Shown here: positions 48,980 to 58,820 of the stretch, one piece after another
How the letters are laid out: each line of letters opens with the position of its first letter
Position numbering within the stretch: position 1 is the stretch's first letter
NCBI GenBank assembly: GCA_963714875.1
Contig: CAVQQI010000008.1
Span: 333,427 to 397,426 of the forward strand
Direction: 5' to 3'
Origin: JBAOHV01 sp963714875
GTDB lineage: Bacteria > Actinomycetota > Acidimicrobiia > Acidimicrobiales > Microtrichaceae
DNA length: 64,000 nucleotides
Notes under the pieces: model-generated
What the model saw: the letters and a program-made list of their open reading frames with translations, nothing else
Database searches by the model: none
Told to the model about the DNA's origin: nothing
Translations under genes and position numbers: made by a program

Positions 48980-50315
48980 ATGTCCGTCCGTTTCGGCACC
49001 GATGGTGTGCGCGGGGTCGCCAACTCCGAGATCACCGCGGAGATCGCGCTCGCCATCGGCCGGGCCACTGCGCTGGTGTTCCCGTCGCCGCGGGTCGTCA
49101 TCGGCCGTGACACCCGCCGGTCCGGCCCGATGCTGGAAGCAGCCGTCGCTGCGGGTGTCGCGTCCCAGGGCGCGGACGCGGTGACCCTGGGCGTCGTTCC
49201 CACTCCGGCAGTGGCCCTGATCTCGGCCCGTGACCGTGTGCCCGGAGTGGTCATCTCGGCCTCGCACAACTCGTTCGAGGACAACGGGATCAAGGTCTTC
49301 GCGCCTGGCGGCCTGAAGCTCTCCGATGCCGAGCAGGCCCGGGTGGAAGCATCGGTCGCAGCCGCACTCCGCGACACCCCCACCGGCATCACCGGCGGGG
49401 CGGTCGGCACGCTGGTCGACGACTCGACCGCAGTCGGCGCGTACTCGGCACTGCTCGAGTCATCGCTCGAGGGACGCGACCTGGCCGGCCCGGCGGTCGT
49501 GGTCGACTGCGCCAACGGTGCCAACTCGGTGATCGCCCCTCGGGTGCTCCGCGCGCTCGGTGTGCACCCGACGGTGCTCCACGCCGCTCCTGACGGCCTC
49601 AACATCAACCGCCGCTGCGGCTCGACGCATCCGGGCGACCTGCAGCGTGCGGTGGTGGAGCTCGGCGCCGACATCGGCATCGCCTTCGACGGCGATGCCG
49701 ACCGGTTGGTTGCGGTCGACCACACGGGGCGGGTGGTCGACGGCGACGAGATCATCGCGCTGTGCGCCCTCGACATGTCGGCGCGAGGGATGCTCGCCAA
49801 CGACACCGTCGTGGTGACGGTGATGTCCAACCTGGGATTCCACCGCGCGATGGCCGCGGCAGGTATCACCGTCGAGCAGACGGCGGTCGGTGATCGACAC
49901 GTCCTGGCTGCGCTGGCGGCCGGCGGCCACTCCCTCGGTGGCGAGCAGTCCGGGCACATCGTCTTCGCCGACCGGGCCACGACCGGGGACGGCCTGCTGG
50001 CTGCGATCATGCTGATCGACCTGGTGATCCGCGCCGGCCGGTCGCTGGCAGACCTGGCCGGGGCCGCCATGACACGGTTGCCGCAGGTGCTCGTCAACGT
50101 CCGTGTCGCGCAGCCGATGCCCGACGTCGAGCAGCGGGTGGCGTCGCAGATCGCGTCGGTGCGGTCCGAGTTGGGTGACGACGGTCGGGTCCTGCGTGCG
50201 TCCATCGGGCACCGAGCCGGTGGTCCGGGTGATGGTCGAGGCGCTCGAGGTGGAGCGTGCCCAGGCCGCGGCGACGCGGATCGCCGCGGCGGTCGAGGCG
50301 CTGCCCGGCACCTGA
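48980..50315 (+). CDS. glmM: Phosphoglucosamine mutase, frame broken by one base near the end
   Basis: Corrected length is about 444 residues. FGTDGVRGVANSEITAEIAL, the phosphoserine loop PGVVISASHNSFEDNGIK, and the metal loop IAFDGDADRL are intact. After DGRVL the frame is lost; the +1 frame gives VRPSGTEPVVRVMVEALEVE, the conserved phosphate-binding end, to a stop at 50315. One extra C at about 50193 (GTCCTG-C-GTGCGT) explains it. The enzyme converts glucosamine-6-P to glucosamine-1-P for UDP-GlcNAc, one step after the GlmS-type enzyme encoded next. Confidence 0.93.
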
Positions 50316-50418
50316 GGAGGGACGCGTCGAGATCGCTCCGGCGCGCCTCGCTGTTAACCTCGATCGACGGTCGGACCGGCCGGTCAGCCGCTGAGGCACC
50401 GGAGAAGGGTGGACAGAC

Positions 50419-53400
50419 ATGTGCGGGATCATCGCCGTCGTTCGACGCCGATCGGATCGGGTGGCAGCGTCGCCCGACGCCCTCGTCGGACTCCTCGACG
50501 CGGCGATCGCCGACATGGAACCCGTCATGGACGACCTGTTCGAGCGACTGGATGTCGCGGCCTCGCGGTTGGCCGAGGTCGACACCGAGCTGCGGGGCGT
50601 GCCGGGGCTGACCGTCCTGCTCGACGATCCGTCGGGTGCTGCAGCCATCTCCCGCCACATCGACTCGCTGCAGGACCGAGCGGACCGTGTGGAAGCGCTG
50701 CTGGACTCGACCGACGCTGCGGCCGCAATGACCACCGAGCAGCTCGAGCGCACCAACGCGGCGCTGATCCGGTGCAAGGACGCGATCTGGGCGATCGGTC
50801 GGGACCGGATCCGCGCAGCTGAGGAGGTGGCGGGCCTGTCGTCGGTCGAGGTCGGCGACGCGGGCAGGGCAGTGCTGTTCAGCATCCATCAGGCGCTGTC
50901 CGCACTGGACCGTCTGGAGGTGCGCGGTCGTGACTCCGCGGGCATCGAGGTCCAGCTCACCGGGCACGGCCTCGACCCGTCGGAACCCACGGTCCGAGCG
51001 GCACTGCAGCACCGGACGGACCGGTCCTTCGGCTCCGGTGCGGTGCGGCTCGACAACGGCGCGCTCGTGCTGGTGTACAAGGCAGCAGCGGAGATCGGCG
51101 AACTGGGCGACAACACCGCTGCCCTGCGTGCGGCGTTGCGGGACGATCCGCTGCTGCAGCTCGCACTGGGTGCTCCCGAGGTCGAGGGGCTCGTGCTGGG
51201 CCACACGCGTTGGGCGTCGATCGGCATCATCTCGGAGCCCAACGCCCACCCGCAGAGCTCCGACGAGCTCGAGGTGGCTCCTGGACCACTGGTGACCGGC
51301 GTGCTGAACGGCGACGTCGACAACTACGCCGACCTGACCGCAGCGGAGTCGCTGCGCATCGCCGCCGACATCACGACCGACGCGAAGGTCATCCCGACGC
51401 TGATGTCCCGGCGGCTGAGCAGCGGATCGACCGCGACCGATGCGTTCCGTGAGACCGTCGCGTCGCTCGACGGATCGGTCGCCATCGCCGCCGCGACCGC
51501 CGCCGGTCCAGATCGGCTCCACCTGGCCCTGCGCGGCAGCGGTCAGGCGATCTACGTCGGTCTGGCAGAGGACGCCTTCATCGTCGCGTCCGAGCCGTAC
51601 GGCGTGGTCGAGGAGACCTCGACGTACCTTCGCATGGACGGCGAGACGCCGTCGGACCCTGACAACCCGACCGGCAGCAGGGGACAGATCGTCGAGTTGC
51701 GTATCGGATGCGGCGGGCACGATCGACGGAGTGTCGCGGTGGTCCTACGACGGCACACAGCTGCCGGTCGGCACCGACGACGTGCAGCAGGCGCAGGTCA
51801 CCACTCGGGACATCGACCGTGGGGACTACCCGCACTTCCTGCTCAAGGAGATCACCGCGTCGCCGGCGTCGTTCCGCACCACGCTCCGCGGCAAGTTGGT
51901 CGAGGACACGCGAGGGCATCCGCGTCGTGCTCGGCCCCGAGTCGGTGCCGAGCGACGTCCGCGACGCGCTGCGGGCAGGGCACGTCGACCGCGTGCTCGT
52001 CATCGGACAGGGCACGGCGGCGATCGCCGGCCAGAGCCTGGCGTACCACCTGCGCGACTTCCTGGCGGAGTCCGACGTGCAGGTCGAGGCGGTACTCGCC
52101 ACCGAGCTGTCCGGCTTCGAGTTGCGCGCCGACATGTCCGACACGCTGGTGATCGCCATCAGCCAGTCGGGGACGACCACCGACACCAACCGGACCGTCG
52201 ACCTGGTGCGCGCCAGGGGTGCATCGGTCATCGCGATCGTCAACCGCCGCGGGAGCGACCTGACCGACAAGGCCGACGGTGTGCTCTACACGTCCGACGG
52301 TCGGGACGTGGAGATGAGCGTTGCGTCGACCAAGGCGTTCTACTCCCAGGTCGCCGCTGGTCTGTTGTTGGCACAGGCCATCGCGGACGAGGTGCCGGGA
52401 GGTGCCAGAGCTGCCGATGCCGAGCAGCAGCTGCTGCTGGCGGCGTTGCGGGATCTCCCCGCCAAGATGGAAGCTGCCCTCGAGGTGCGACCGACGGTGG
52501 CCGCGGCGACACAGGCGTTCGCACCCGCTCGCCGGTACTGGGCGATCGTGGGCAACGGTGTGAACCAGATCGCGGCCCGCGAGATCAGGGTGAAGCTCTC
52601 GGAGCTCTGCTACAAGTCGATCGCGTGCGACGGCACCGAGGACAAGAAGCACATCGACCTGTCCTGTGAGCCCATGATCCTGGTGTGCGCAGCAGGCCTG
52701 GCCGGATCGACCGCGGACGACGTCGCCAAGGAGGTCGAGATCTTCCGGGCCCACAAGGCAGCACCGATCGTCATCGCGTCGGCCAGCGACCGGCGCTTCG
52801 ATGCAGCCCTGGCCGTGCTGCGGGTGCCGGACACCCACCCCCGCCTGGCGTTCGTGCTCGCGACCATGGCGGGTCACCTGTTCGGCTACGAGGCAGCCTT
52901 GGCGATCGATGCGCAGGCCCAGCCACTGCGCAGGTCCAGAGCTGCGATCGACTCGGCGGTCGCGCAGTCGGGTGGCGATCTGCACGGCGATCACGTCGAT
53001 GGTGAGCAGCTGCTCGACGGACTCCGGTCGACGTTGTCGGTGGAGTCCTCGGAGTTCTTCGACGGGGTCCGCTCGGGTGCGTACAACGGACACCTCGAGG
53101 CGAACACGGCGGTGCGCCTCGCCGGGCAGTTCCGCTTCGCTGTCGGGATCAGTGCGCTCGACTCGTACCAGGTCGAGTTCGGCAAGGTCGGTACGCCGGG
53201 CGTCGTGCTGGAGGACCTCAGCGCGGGGCTGACCTCGGCGATCGAGGAGCTCACCCGCCCGGTCGACGCGATCAAGCACCAGGCCAAGACGGTGACGGTG
53301 GGCATCAGCAGGTCCGACGAGTCGTTGCTCCAGGTCCCGCTGGTGGCGGCCGCACTCGCCGGCGGCTCGCCTCGGGACCGTCTCACCTACTCGACCTTGC

Positions 53401-53885
53401 GGTCGTTGGGGCAGCTCGACCCGGCCGTGCTCGACGTGATCGGTTCGACCCGATACCGGGTGGAGCACGGCGACGACCTGGAGCGAGCGACGGTCACCGT
53501 CGTCGACCGCTCGGGTGTCTCGGTCGGGCTGGGCTCACGGGCCGACCGCGACCCACGTCTGCGTGGCACCAAGGCGCTCGTCGCCCGCGAGCAGGAGCTG
53601 ATGGTCGCCAGAGGACGTAGCGACGGGCGACTGGTGCTGATCCTGCCCGAGACCAAGGACGGCGTGACCACGGGGCTGCTGCTGCTGCACATCGTGCTGG
53701 CCGGGCACCTTCCCGCCACCACGGCACGGTCGGTGCTGCGCGGCTACCGCCGCCGGTACCAGTCGCTCAAGGACGCCGTGACCGAGACCGAGGAGGTGTT
53801 CCGCGACGACCTGTTGAGCGAACACCCGGTCTCGGATCTGTTGACGGTACCGATCCTGGATCTGGCGGATCGCTGGCGGTCATGA
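50419..53885 (+). CDS. glmS: Oversized glucosamine-6-phosphate synthase-like protein, two one-base frame breaks
   Basis: Corrected length is about 1154 residues; GlmS usually has about 610. Cys2 (MCGIIAVV) is the glutaminase nucleophile. Next come about 140 mostly helical residues absent from GlmS, then RGRDSAG (169-175), GHTRWAS (261-267) and NGD (297-299). The first SIS domain has SQSGTTTDT (near 581) and SVASTKAF; the second keeps Glu and Lys-His in TEDKKH, near the catalytic GELKHG. About 100 extra residues precede AKTVTVG (near 956), which matches the normal C-terminal LAKSVTVE. About 200 residues follow. Frame breaks lie near 51706 (one extra G) and 51911 (one extra C). TAACCT near 50354 may be a -10. 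Overlaps acpS by 4 bases. Confidence 0.85.
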
Positions 53886-54313
53886 CCGTGACGGCCGGCC
53901 AGCTCCCCGGCGTCGTCGGTGTGGGAACCGACCTGGTCGACGTGGATCGTCTGCGGCGGGCGCTGGAACGTCATCCAGGCCTGCGTGATCGCCTCTTCAC
54001 CAGCTCCGAGTGGGACTACGCCGCACGTCATCGCGACCCCCACCCGCACCTGGCGGCACGCTTCGCAGCGAAGGAAGCGGTCATGAAGGCACTGGGTCAC
54101 GGCATGTCGTCGATGGGATTCGCCGAGATCGAGGTGGTCCGCGACGAGTCGGGTGCGCCGTCGATCGTGCTGGCCCGCTCCGCTGCCGAGGTGGCTGCCG
54201 CTGTCGGTGTGTCGCAGTGGCACCTCAGCCTCACCCACACCGATGCGCTCGCACAGGCGGTCGCGGTCGCGATCGGATCACCTCACCGCACCGTCGCGGG
54301 GGTCGCTCCGTGA
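53882..54313 (+). CDS. acpS: Holo-[acyl-carrier-protein] synthase
   Basis: 143 residues. VGVGTDLVDVDRLRRALERH gives the Mg-binding Asp, and ARFAAKEAVMKALGHG the catalytic Glu/Lys helix; WHLSLTHTDALAQAVAVA closes the fold. It transfers 4'-phosphopantetheine from CoA to acyl carrier protein. Overlaps of 4 bases on both sides couple it to the glmS-like gene and nnrD. Confidence 0.95.
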   Translation: MTVTAGQLPGVVGVGTDLVDVDRLRRALERHPGLRDRLFTSSEWDYAARHRDPHPHLAARFAAKEAVMKALGHGMSSMGFAEIEVVRDESGAPSIVLARSAAEVAAAVGVSQWHLSLTHTDALAQAVAVAIGSPHRTVAGVAP

Positions 54314-55665
54314 TCCCGGTGCTCACCCCGGCCGAGATGGGAGCGGTGGATGCCGCGGCCCCCGAACCCGTCGAGGTCCTGGTGCGTCGGGCAGCCGGCG
54401 CGGTGGCTCACGCTGCGCTCGACCTGCTCGGCCAGGGCTACGGGCGACGTGTCGTCGTCGTCGCCGGTCCCGGCAACAACGGTTGGGACGGGCGGGTCGC
54501 GGGCGACCTGCTGCGGGCCGCCGGGGCGAGGGTGACGGTGATCGATGAGTCGGCCGCGCCCGCGGTCCTGCCGCGGTCGGACCTGGTGATCGACGCAGCG
54601 TTCGGCACCGGCTTCCGTGGCGAGTACTCGTTCCCCACCACCGACGGTGCACAGGTGCTGGCGGTCGACATCCCCTCGGGCATCTCCGGCCTGACCGGCC
54701 GCGCGTCCGGTGCGCCGGCGCGCGCCACGGCGACGGTGACCTTCGCAGCCCTGAAGCCGGGCCTGCTGCTCGGAGATGGACCGTCGTTCTGCGGATCGGT
54801 CAGCGTCGCGGACATCGGCCTGGCGGTCGACCGCGTGGCGACCGCGCACCTGGTGGAGCCCTCGGACGTGGTGGCCTGGGTTCCGGACCGCCGCGTCGAC
54901 GACCACAAGTGGCGCCATGCGGTGTGGTGCGTCGCCGGCTCTCCCGGGATGTCCGGCGCTGCATTCCTCTGCGCCTCGGCTGCGCTGCGCGGCGGTGCCG
55001 GCTACGTGCGTCTGTCCACACCCGGCGACCCCGATCCCCGTGCGCCGATCGAGTCCGTGGTGCATGCCCTGGATCAGGACGGGTGGGCGGCGACGGTGCT
55101 GGAATCGGCGGATCGCTTCGCCGCGTTCGCCGTCGGGCCGGGCCTGGGCCGCTCCGAGCACACCTGTGCCCAGGTGCGGGAACTGGTCGCAGACCTGGGC
55201 GTGCCGGTGGTCATCGACGGCGACGGCCTCGCCGCACTCGGTTCCGATCCCGCAGCGGTGCTCTCCGGCCGGGGTGCTCCTGCTGTGCTGACCCCACATG
55301 ACGGCGAGTTCGAGCAGCTCACCGGCGCCGCCCCCGGCGAGGACCGCATCGGCGCCGCCCGAGCGTTGGCGTCGGACACCGGGGCGACGGTGCTGCTGAA
55401 GGGGCCGACGACCGTGGTGGCAGCGCCCGAGGGGTCGGTGCTGCTGGTCCGATCGGGCGACCAGCGCCTGGCGACCGCCGGCACCGGCGACGTGTTGACC
55501 GGCCTGGTGGCTGCACATCTGGCACTGGGTGCGCCTCCGTTGCAGGCAGCCGCGTCGGCGGCGCAGGTGCATGGCGGGGCGGCGTCGTCGGGCCCGCAGC
55601 GAGGCCTGGTGGCATCGGACCTGATCGAACTGGTCCCCCGGTACTGGCAGACCTTGATCGGCTGA
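54310..55665 (+). CDS. nnrD: Bifunctional NAD(P)H-hydrate epimerase/dehydratase
   Basis: 451 residues from GTG 54310 (GTGA overlap with acpS). The N-terminal YjeF_N domain has AGPGNNGWDGRVAGDLLRAA and DAAFGTGFRG. The C-terminal ribokinase-like dehydratase has GSPGMSGAAFLCASAALRGG, VLTPHDGEFEQLTG and AGTGDVLTGLVAAHLALG. It repairs NAD(P)HX formed by damage. It is in the same place, near alr, as in other actinobacteria. Confidence 0.95.
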   Translation: MIPVLTPAEMGAVDAAAPEPVEVLVRRAAGAVAHAALDLLGQGYGRRVVVVAGPGNNGWDGRVAGDLLRAAGARVTVIDESAAPAVLPRSDLVIDAAFGTGFRGEYSFPTTDGAQVLAVDIPSGISGLTGRASGAPARATATVTFAALKPGLLLGDGPSFCGSVSVADIGLAVDRVATAHLVEPSDVVAWVPDRRVDDHKWRHAVWCVAGSPGMSGAAFLCASAALRGGAGYVRLSTPGDPDPRAPIESVVHALDQDGWAATVLESADRFAAFAVGPGLGRSEHTCAQVRELVADLGVPVVIDGDGLAALGSDPAAVLSGRGAPAVLTPHDGEFEQLTGAAPGEDRIGAARALASDTGATVLLKGPTTVVAAPEGSVLLVRSGDQRLATAGTGDVLTGLVAAHLALGAPPLQAAASAAQVHGGAASSGPQRGLVASDLIELVPRYWQTLIG

Positions 55666-55727
55666 TCCGGTCCGCCGAGCCGCCCGGTGGGTCGGGGCCC
55701 GTGTGGTCGACGCGTAACCTCGCGTCG

Positions 55728-56897
55728 ATGCCTCGTCACGCCCACATCGACGTCGATCTCGACGCGATCGCCACGAACGCCGCTGCCATGGCCGCCGTGG
55801 CTCCGGCTGCAGAGCTGTGCGCCGTGGTGAAGGCCGATGGGTACGGGCACGGTGCGGTGGGTGCAGCGCGAGCAGCGCTCGCTGGTGGAGCGACGTCGCT
55901 CGCCGTGGCGCTGGTCGAAGAGGGAGCGGCGCTGCGTGCGGCAGGGATCGAGGTGCCGATCCTGGTGCTGTCCGAACCTCCCGAGGACGTCATGCGAGAA
56001 GCCCTCGGGTCGGCGCTGACCCCGACGCTCTACACCCGCGCCGGGGTCGATGCTGCGCTCGGTGCGGTCGAGCGGTCCGGGGCCGATCAGCGGTGGACGG
56101 TGCATCTGAAGGTCGACACGGGGATGCACCGGGTGGGCGCCCACCCCGCTGACGTGCCGGATCTCGCCCGACGCATCACCACAGCTCCGATGCTGCACCT
56201 GGGAGGGACCTTCACCCATCTGGCCGTCGCCGACGAGCCCGACCGACCCGAGACCGCCGACCAGCTCGACCGGTTCGACGCCGTGCTCGAGGAGCTCGCC
56301 CGGGCGGGAATCGACCCGGGTCGACGGCACGCGGCCAACTCCGCCGGGGCGCTGGCCCACCCGCGCGCCCGCATGGACATGATCCGGGTCGGCATCGCGC
56401 TCTACGGGATCGCTCCCGCTGCCGGACTCGGCGGCCGGGTCGACCTGGTGCCGGCCCTGTCGTTGCGCTCCGAGGTCACGATGGTCAAGGAGCTCGCAGC
56501 CGGCGACGGTGTCAGCTACGGCCTGCGATACGTGTTCGACCGCCCGTCGACGGTGGCGATCGTGCCGCTGGGCTACGCGGACGGCGTGCCCCGGCGCCTC
56601 GGCCTGACCGGTGGCGAGGTGCTGATCGGTGGAGCACGCCGACCCATCCGTGGTGTGGTGACGATGGATCAGCTGATCGTCGAGGTGACCGATGGGCCGC
56701 CGGTGCGTCCCGGTGATCCGGTGGTGCTGCTGGGAGCACAGGGTGACGAACAGGTCGACGCCCAGGAGTGGGCGGACCGCCTCGACACGATCGCCTACGA
56801 GGTGGTCTGCGGCTTCAGTGCTCGGTTGCCACGACGCGTCGGGCCGCTGTCCGCAGGGGCACCCGGTTCGCCGCAGCGGGGTCCTGCGGTCGGGTGA
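55728..56897 (+). CDS. alr: Alanine racemase
   Basis: 389 residues from ATG 55728. The PLP lysine is in CAVVKADGYGHGAV. The catalytic Tyr region is AAGDGVSYGLRYVF; MIRVGIALYGIAP and VPLGYADGVPRRL follow. It makes D-alanine for peptidoglycan. TAACCT (55715-55720) ends seven bases before the ATG with no Shine-Dalgarno, so a leaderless message is likely. Confidence 0.97.
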   Translation: MPRHAHIDVDLDAIATNAAAMAAVAPAAELCAVVKADGYGHGAVGAARAALAGGATSLAVALVEEGAALRAAGIEVPILVLSEPPEDVMREALGSALTPTLYTRAGVDAALGAVERSGADQRWTVHLKVDTGMHRVGAHPADVPDLARRITTAPMLHLGGTFTHLAVADEPDRPETADQLDRFDAVLEELARAGIDPGRRHAANSAGALAHPRARMDMIRVGIALYGIAPAAGLGGRVDLVPALSLRSEVTMVKELAAGDGVSYGLRYVFDRPSTVAIVPLGYADGVPRRLGLTGGEVLIGGARRPIRGVVTMDQLIVEVTDGPPVRPGDPVVLLGAQGDEQVDAQEWADRLDTIAYEVVCGFSARLPRRVGPLSAGAPGSPQRGPAVG

Positions 56898-56958
56898 TCC
56901 TGGCCGGCGCGAGCGCGATCCTGACCGTGGCGTGGGCTCGCTAGGCTCGCCGGATGCG

Positions 56959-57513
56959 ATGCGGCCCGGGCTCCAGGAGATGAGTCACCCTCTGGTGACC
57001 GCCACCGGATCGGTCGACGACACCCGGGCGCTCGCTGCGGCCCTGGCGGAACTGGCACGGCCCGGCGACCTCCTCCTGTTGGTCGGCGACCTCGGTGCGG
57101 GCAAGACCGCCTTCACACAGGGATTCGGTGCTGGTCTGGGCATCGACGACCAGATCACCAGTCCGACCTTCGCTCTGGTGCGGGGCTACACGGGGCGTCT
57201 GGACCTGAACCATCTCGACGTGTACCGCCTGGAGCAGATCAACGAGGCCCTGGACCTGGGGTTGTCCGAACTGCTCGACGACGGTTCGGTGACCATCATC
57301 GAATGGGGTGACACCATCACCCAGGCGTTGCCGCGCGACTACCTCGAGGTTCGCATCACCTTCGGTGACGGCGAGGAGGACCGCATCATCGAGCTCGCCC
57401 CCGTGGGATCGCGGTGGCAGGCCAGGGCGCGTGCGCTCTCGGTGGCGGTGGCCTCGTGGGCGGTGCCGGAACCGACCGACGGAACCGGCGACGGAGAGGT
57501 CGAGCGGTGCTGA
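56959..57513 (+). CDS. tsaE: tRNA threonylcarbamoyladenosine ATPase TsaE
   Basis: 184 residues from ATG 56959; ATG 56980 is in frame and would start at MSHPLVTATG. Walker A is GDLGAGKTAFTQGFG; ITSPTFALVRGYTGRLDLNH and IIEWGDTI are family marks. With TsaB and TsaD it makes t6A37 of tRNAs. TAGGCT (56942-56947) may be the -10. Overlaps tsaB by 7 bases. Confidence 0.95.
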   Translation: MRPGLQEMSHPLVTATGSVDDTRALAAALAELARPGDLLLLVGDLGAGKTAFTQGFGAGLGIDDQITSPTFALVRGYTGRLDLNHLDVYRLEQINEALDLGLSELLDDGSVTIIEWGDTITQALPRDYLEVRITFGDGEEDRIIELAPVGSRWQARARALSVAVASWAVPEPTDGTGDGEVERC

Positions 57514-58205
57514 TCCTGGGCATCGAATCCGCCACGATCCAGATCGGATGTGCCATCGGCGGTCATGAGGGTGTGCTCGCCTCTGCACACTCGGCCAAGG
57601 CCAAACGTCACGCCGAGAACCTGACGCCGGCGATCGAGTTCATCTGCTCGCAGGCCCATGTGAGCCTGTCGGAGATCGGACTGGTGGCCGTCGACGTCGG
57701 CCCGGGCCTGTTCACCGGACTGCGTGTCGGCATCGCGACGGCGAAGGCGACGGCGTTCGCACTGCGCGTCCCCATGATCGGTGTGTCGAGCCTGGACCTG
57801 TTGGCGTTCCCGATGCGCTTCAGTCCTCGGCTCATCGTGGCGGCGATCGACGCTCGACGGGGCGAGATCTTCTACTCCTTCTACCGACAGGTACCCGGCG
57901 GAGTGCAACGCATCTCGGACCACGCCATCGGTTCACCGGACGACCTGGCGTCCGAACTGCTGGCAACGGGTGAGGAGGCGTTGCTGGTGGGCGACGGTGC
58001 CCATCGCTACCGCGAGGACTTCGACGGGCTCGCACGGGTCGAGATCGTCGACCCGGGCAACAGCTTCCCCTCGGCCTCCTCCCTGGTGCAGCTGGCACAT
58101 GCACGGGCGCTGCGCGAGGACTTCCAGCAGATCGACGAGATCGCGCCGTTGTACCTGCGTCGACCGGATGCCGAGATCAACTGGACCACCAGGGATTCGT
58201 CGTGA
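57507..58205 (+). CDS. tsaB: tRNA threonylcarbamoyladenosine scaffold protein TsaB
   Basis: 232 residues from GTG 57507. LILGIESATIQIGCAIGG and VDVGPGLFTGLRVGIATAKA are the ASKHA-fold signature; it lacks the metal-binding His of TsaD, as TsaB does. It dimerises with TsaD. The stop overlaps the rimI ATG. Confidence 0.95.
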   Translation: MLILGIESATIQIGCAIGGHEGVLASAHSAKAKRHAENLTPAIEFICSQAHVSLSEIGLVAVDVGPGLFTGLRVGIATAKATAFALRVPMIGVSSLDLLAFPMRFSPRLIVAAIDARRGEIFYSFYRQVPGGVQRISDHAIGSPDDLASELLATGEEALLVGDGAHRYREDFDGLARVEIVDPGNSFPSASSLVQLAHARALREDFQQIDEIAPLYLRRPDAEINWTTRDSS

Positions 58206-58820
58206 TGGCGCCGGCCGGCGACATGCCCGGAGCACCGACATCGGTGCCGGCGACGGCACCGGCGGACCGCGTCGATCTGGCCGAGGTCAGGATCGCGCCG
58301 ATGCGTCGACGTCACCTGCGGGGAGTGGTGGCGATCGAGGAGCAGACCAACCACCGGCCATGGTCCTCGGCGCTGTTCATGGGCGAACTGCGCATGCCCA
58401 CGAGCCGCTTCTACGTGGTGGCGATGGAGGACCACGAGGTCGTCGGCTTCTCGGGGTTGATGCTGGTGGCCGACGAGGGTCACCTCACCAACGTCGCGGT
58501 GCATCCGCAACGCCGCCGTCGTTCCATCGCCGCCCGACTGATGCTGGTGACCATGCGTCGTGCAAGGGCGCTGGGGCTGGTCGGGGTGACCCTGGAGGTG
58601 CGGATGAGCAACACCGCTGCCCAGGAGTTGTACCGCCGCTTCGGCTTCGTGCCCGGGGGTGTCCGGCGCAACTACTACGCGGACGTCGGAGAGGACGCGC
58701 TCGATCATGTGGGCCCACGACATCGACACCGATTCCTACGCCGAACGGCTGCAGGGCATCGAATCAGCGTTGCCGTCGCCGCTCAGCGTCGACCCCCGCT
58801 GCGGCGAGGAGCTGACATGA
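58205..58820 (+). CDS. rimI: Ribosomal-protein alanine N-acetyltransferase, frame broken by one base
   Basis: Corrected length is about 204 residues. The GNAT core has TNVAVHPQRRRRSIAARLML (acetyl-CoA loop), AAQELYRRFGFVPGGVRRNY and YYADVGEDAL. After this the starting frame is nonsense and runs into tsaD. The +1 frame gives MWAHDIDTDSYAERLQGIES and stops at 58820, overlapping the tsaD ATG by 4 bases. One extra G at about 58705 (GCGCTC-G-ATCATG) explains it. The usual target is the N-terminus of S18; about 28 residues precede the domain. Confidence 0.88.

Noticed and set aside
50316..50418. glmS ribozyme-type riboswitch before the glmS-like gene
   Set aside because: The gap is only 103 bases and I see none of the pseudoknot core; a -10-like TAACCT and plain leader are all that is visible.
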